From: Streptococcaceae bacterium
GTDB taxonomy: Bacteria > Bacillota > Bacilli > Lactobacillales > Streptococcaceae
Assembly (NCBI GenBank): GCA_031254115.1
Contig: JAIRUZ010000062.1
Location: 1 to 48,470, forward strand
Reading direction: 5' to 3'
Length of the DNA stretch: 48,470 nt
Below the pieces are notes generated by a model, which saw only the letters and a list, made by a program, of their open reading frames with translations, was not told the DNA's origin and did no database searches. Both the position numbers and the translations under genes were made by a program. Numbering within the stretch: the stretch's first letter is position 1; every line of letters begins with the position of its first letter. Positions 46,619 through 48,470 of the stretch are shown piece after piece.

Positions 46619-48470
46619 TTACCAGATTTTCACACGATTTTCTGGCGCACGCCACATTTTATCCGTTTCTTTGACGTCAAATGTGCTATAAAATTCGCTG
46701 AGATTTGTCGGCGGAATATTCGCGCGGAGCTTGCCTGGAGCATGCACGTCCATTGATAGCAGCATCTGCTGATATTCTTTGCTGGCTTTGATCCGCCAGA
46801 TTTTTGCCCATTGTGTGAAAAATTCACGTGCCGAATAATCGGGCTCGAGTTGCGCCGCCGTAATCGCCGCCGTGATACCACCCTGATCGGCGATATTTTC
46901 AGAGACAATGAGCTTGCCATTAGCAGCACCCGCTTCTGTTTCAACGCCGTCAAAGAGCGCAATCATCTCGTCTTGCTTCGCCTCAAAAGCCTTGTAGTCG
47001 TCGTCTGTCCACCATTTGTTCAGATTGCCAAATTTATCAAACTGGGCGCCATTGTTGTCAAACGCATGGCTGATTTCGTGTGCAATGACAGCGCCGATGC
47101 CGCCGTAATTTTCGCTCGCGGTTTGGTTTTTATTGTCATAAAACGGTGCCTGCAAAATTGCAGCTGGAAAGACAATCGTGTTGCTGTCAGGACTGTAATA
47201 GGCGTTGACCATGTGCGCCGGCATGTGCCACTCGGTTTTGTCAACGTCCTCGCTGAATTTTGCATAATGACGCGCCGTCAGAATTTCGTCAAACTGGCAC
47301 GCATTTTCATAAAGCGTTTTGTCCGCGCTGACAACCAATTTTGCGAGGATTTCGGGGAGTTTGTCAGGGTAGCCAATCATCGGCGTGATGGCGGCAAGCT
47401 TCTCAATCGCCTTGTCAGCCGTCGTTTTTGAGAGCCACGGATTTTCGGCAAGCCGCGTTTGATACACCTTGATCATCGCGCGAACCATGCGCAACACATC
47501 TTTTTTGCCTGCTTCACCAAAATATTTTTCGCCGTAAAAAAGCCCGATAGCTTGCGAAAAATAGCCTTCAGTCACGTCAAGTTGATGTTTTTCTTGGCTT
47601 CTGGCTTCTGAAATATTGGACAGAAAGCGCCCATACGCGCCGCCCAAAATTCGGAGGTCGTTAGAGACTGTCGCAGTCGCTTTGCGCGCGATTTTAGCCA
47701 GCATCCACGCGTGTATCAGCGGCCAATTTTTCTCGGAAATAAGCGTTTCAAATGCGTCAAAAAAGCGAGTTTCAAAGACCATAATCCGCTCAGGCGTGCG
47801 ACCGACAAGACTTTTTACGAAATTGCCAAGCGGCACTTTGGCTGTAAAATCCGTCCAGCTGACAGGATTGTACAGCTCTGCATATTTTGCCCATTCCTCG
47901 GAAGTGTTGGCTGATGCGGCGAGCTGCGCGTCAAATGCAACGGCGTTTTCGGCAATTTCCTGCACCTTGTCAACGCCAAACGCCGCGAGAATTTCTGCCG
48001 TATTTTTGACCCAAAAAGCGAGCAATTCCGCTTTTCTCGGATGTTTCGCGTCATAATACGTCGTGTCAGGCAAAATGAGCCCTGGCCCCGTGAAGCCGAG
48101 CGAGTGGTGCACCGCGTCTTTCATGTCAGGCTCAACGCCAAAATTAAACGGCAACGTTGCCTGCGAATGAAAAACAAGATCTGTAGCAGCTGACAGAAAA
48201 TCCGAAAAGCTTGTCAGCCGCTGCACTTTGCTGAGTTCGGCTTTGACAGCTGACAAATCGGCGCGATTGCGTGTTTCCCAGTCGCCCGCCATATTGTAAA
48301 ATGCGACCGCTTGTCCCAAGACGCCGTCAGCGCCCGTTTCTGACAAATTTTTCAAATCCGCGCCCAACTTCTTCTCGTTTTCAATCACGAGCTCGTCAAA
48401 CGCCGCAATGCGCGGTCTGTCAGCTGGAATTTCCGTCTTCTCGAGCCATGCCGCATTCACCGCAGCAAAT
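46619..48470 (-). CDS. pepO: Neutral endopeptidase PepO (M13 family), 5' end outside window
   Basis: Zinc oligopeptidase that degrades peptides taken up in casein-type growth. About 617 residues are visible; the frame is open to the right edge, and the first residues there (FAAVNAAWLEKTEIPADRP) match the usual motif a few residues into PepO, so only a short N-terminus is missing. Zinc motif VIAHEISHAFDNNGAQFD, NAYYSPDSNTIVFPAAIL, and SENIADQGGI (third ligand) are present. It ends MWRAPENRVKIW, the conserved C-terminal signature. No signal peptide can be judged. Confidence 0.95.
   Translation of the reverse strand, partial: FAAVNAAWLEKTEIPADRPRIAAFDELVIENEKKLGADLKNLSETGADGVLGQAVAFYNMAGDWETRNRADLSAVKAELSKVQRLTSFSDFLSAATDLVFHSQATLPFNFGVEPDMKDAVHHSLGFTGPGLILPDTTYYDAKHPRKAELLAFWVKNTAEILAAFGVDKVQEIAENAVAFDAQLAASANTSEEWAKYAELYNPVSWTDFTAKVPLGNFVKSLVGRTPERIMVFETRFFDAFETLISEKNWPLIHAWMLAKIARKATATVSNDLRILGGAYGRFLSNISEARSQEKHQLDVTEGYFSQAIGLFYGEKYFGEAGKKDVLRMVRAMIKVYQTRLAENPWLSKTTADKAIEKLAAITPMIGYPDKLPEILAKLVVSADKTLYENACQFDEILTARHYAKFSEDVDKTEWHMPAHMVNAYYSPDSNTIVFPAAILQAPFYDNKNQTASENYGGIGAVIAHEISHAFDNNGAQFDKFGNLNKWWTDDDYKAFEAKQDEMIALFDGVETEAGAANGKLIVSENIADQGGITAAITAAQLEPDYSAREFFTQWAKIWRIKASKEYQQMLLSMDVHAPGKLRANIPPTNLSEFYSTFDVKETDKMWRAPENRVKIW

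Noticed and set aside
1-48470. tRNA, rRNA, CRISPR array, integrase, IS transposase or prophage genes
   Set aside because: None could be supported; no clover-leaf, no regular direct repeats with spacers, no transposase or integrase motif in any frame.

Overview
The window is a stretch of a low-to-mid GC Gram-positive chromosome, most likely a Streptococcaceae member close to Lactococcus. This is inferred from the gene set and order, not from a marker search. The strongest pointer is the run ftsK-holA-gpsB-rnpB-rlmL-(mapZ-like)-mapZ; MapZ is known from streptococci and lactococci. Almost every gene lies on the minus strand, and most coding regions abut or overlap.

Layout: (i) 1-5453 holds housekeeping genes: leuS (cut by the window edge), prs, ftsY, a small membrane protein, a Cof-type HAD phosphatase and yidC. 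(ii) 5516-22698 is a complete 1,2-propanediol (or glycerol) utilisation bacterial microcompartment locus. A divergently encoded PocR/AraC-type regulator faces pduA-B-C-D-E-G-H-J-L-O(N)-O(C)-P-Q-F-W-K-M-N-U-V. Behind pduV lies a cobalamin riboswitch with its own terminator, controlling a DUF4430 lipoprotein and an ECF-type S component, the likely vitamin B12 uptake arm. (iii) 22741-31185 holds galU, gpsA, glmS, a SufT/DUF59 protein, a BI-1 family membrane protein, tsaE, a small membrane protein and a MacB-like ABC transporter. (iv) 31264-36180 is an accessory-looking segment. Several genes (an orphan, a TMEM175-like channel, a secreted coiled-coil/transglycosylase-like protein, oatA and a MORN-repeat protein) are interleaved with five copies of a hairpin-forming repeat whose ends carry TATAAT boxes. 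(v) 36231-48470 holds ntdP, mapZ and a mapZ-like paralogue, rlmL, RNase P RNA, gpsB, holA, ftsK, pta and pepO (cut by the window edge).

How the locus would work: diol enters through the PduF-type channel and the PduA/B/J/K/N/U shell. PduCDE, kept active by PduGH and supplied with adenosylcobalamin by PduO, dehydrates it to the aldehyde. PduP makes acyl-CoA and PduQ the alcohol. PduL and PduW turn acyl-CoA into ATP and acid. No cob/cbi synthesis genes are visible, so imported cobalamin is implied. The regulator carries, between its PocR sensor and its AraC helix-turn-helix, a domain that resembles the DUF4430 domain of the riboswitch-controlled lipoprotein. This suggests one regulator senses both substrate and cofactor.

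Two genome-scale patterns stand out. A 12-bp palindrome, GTCAGCGCTGAC, occurs 12 times exactly, in both permissible reading frames of genes and between genes. At least seven genes have a -10 box only 6-8 nt before the start codon, suggesting frequent leaderless transcripts.
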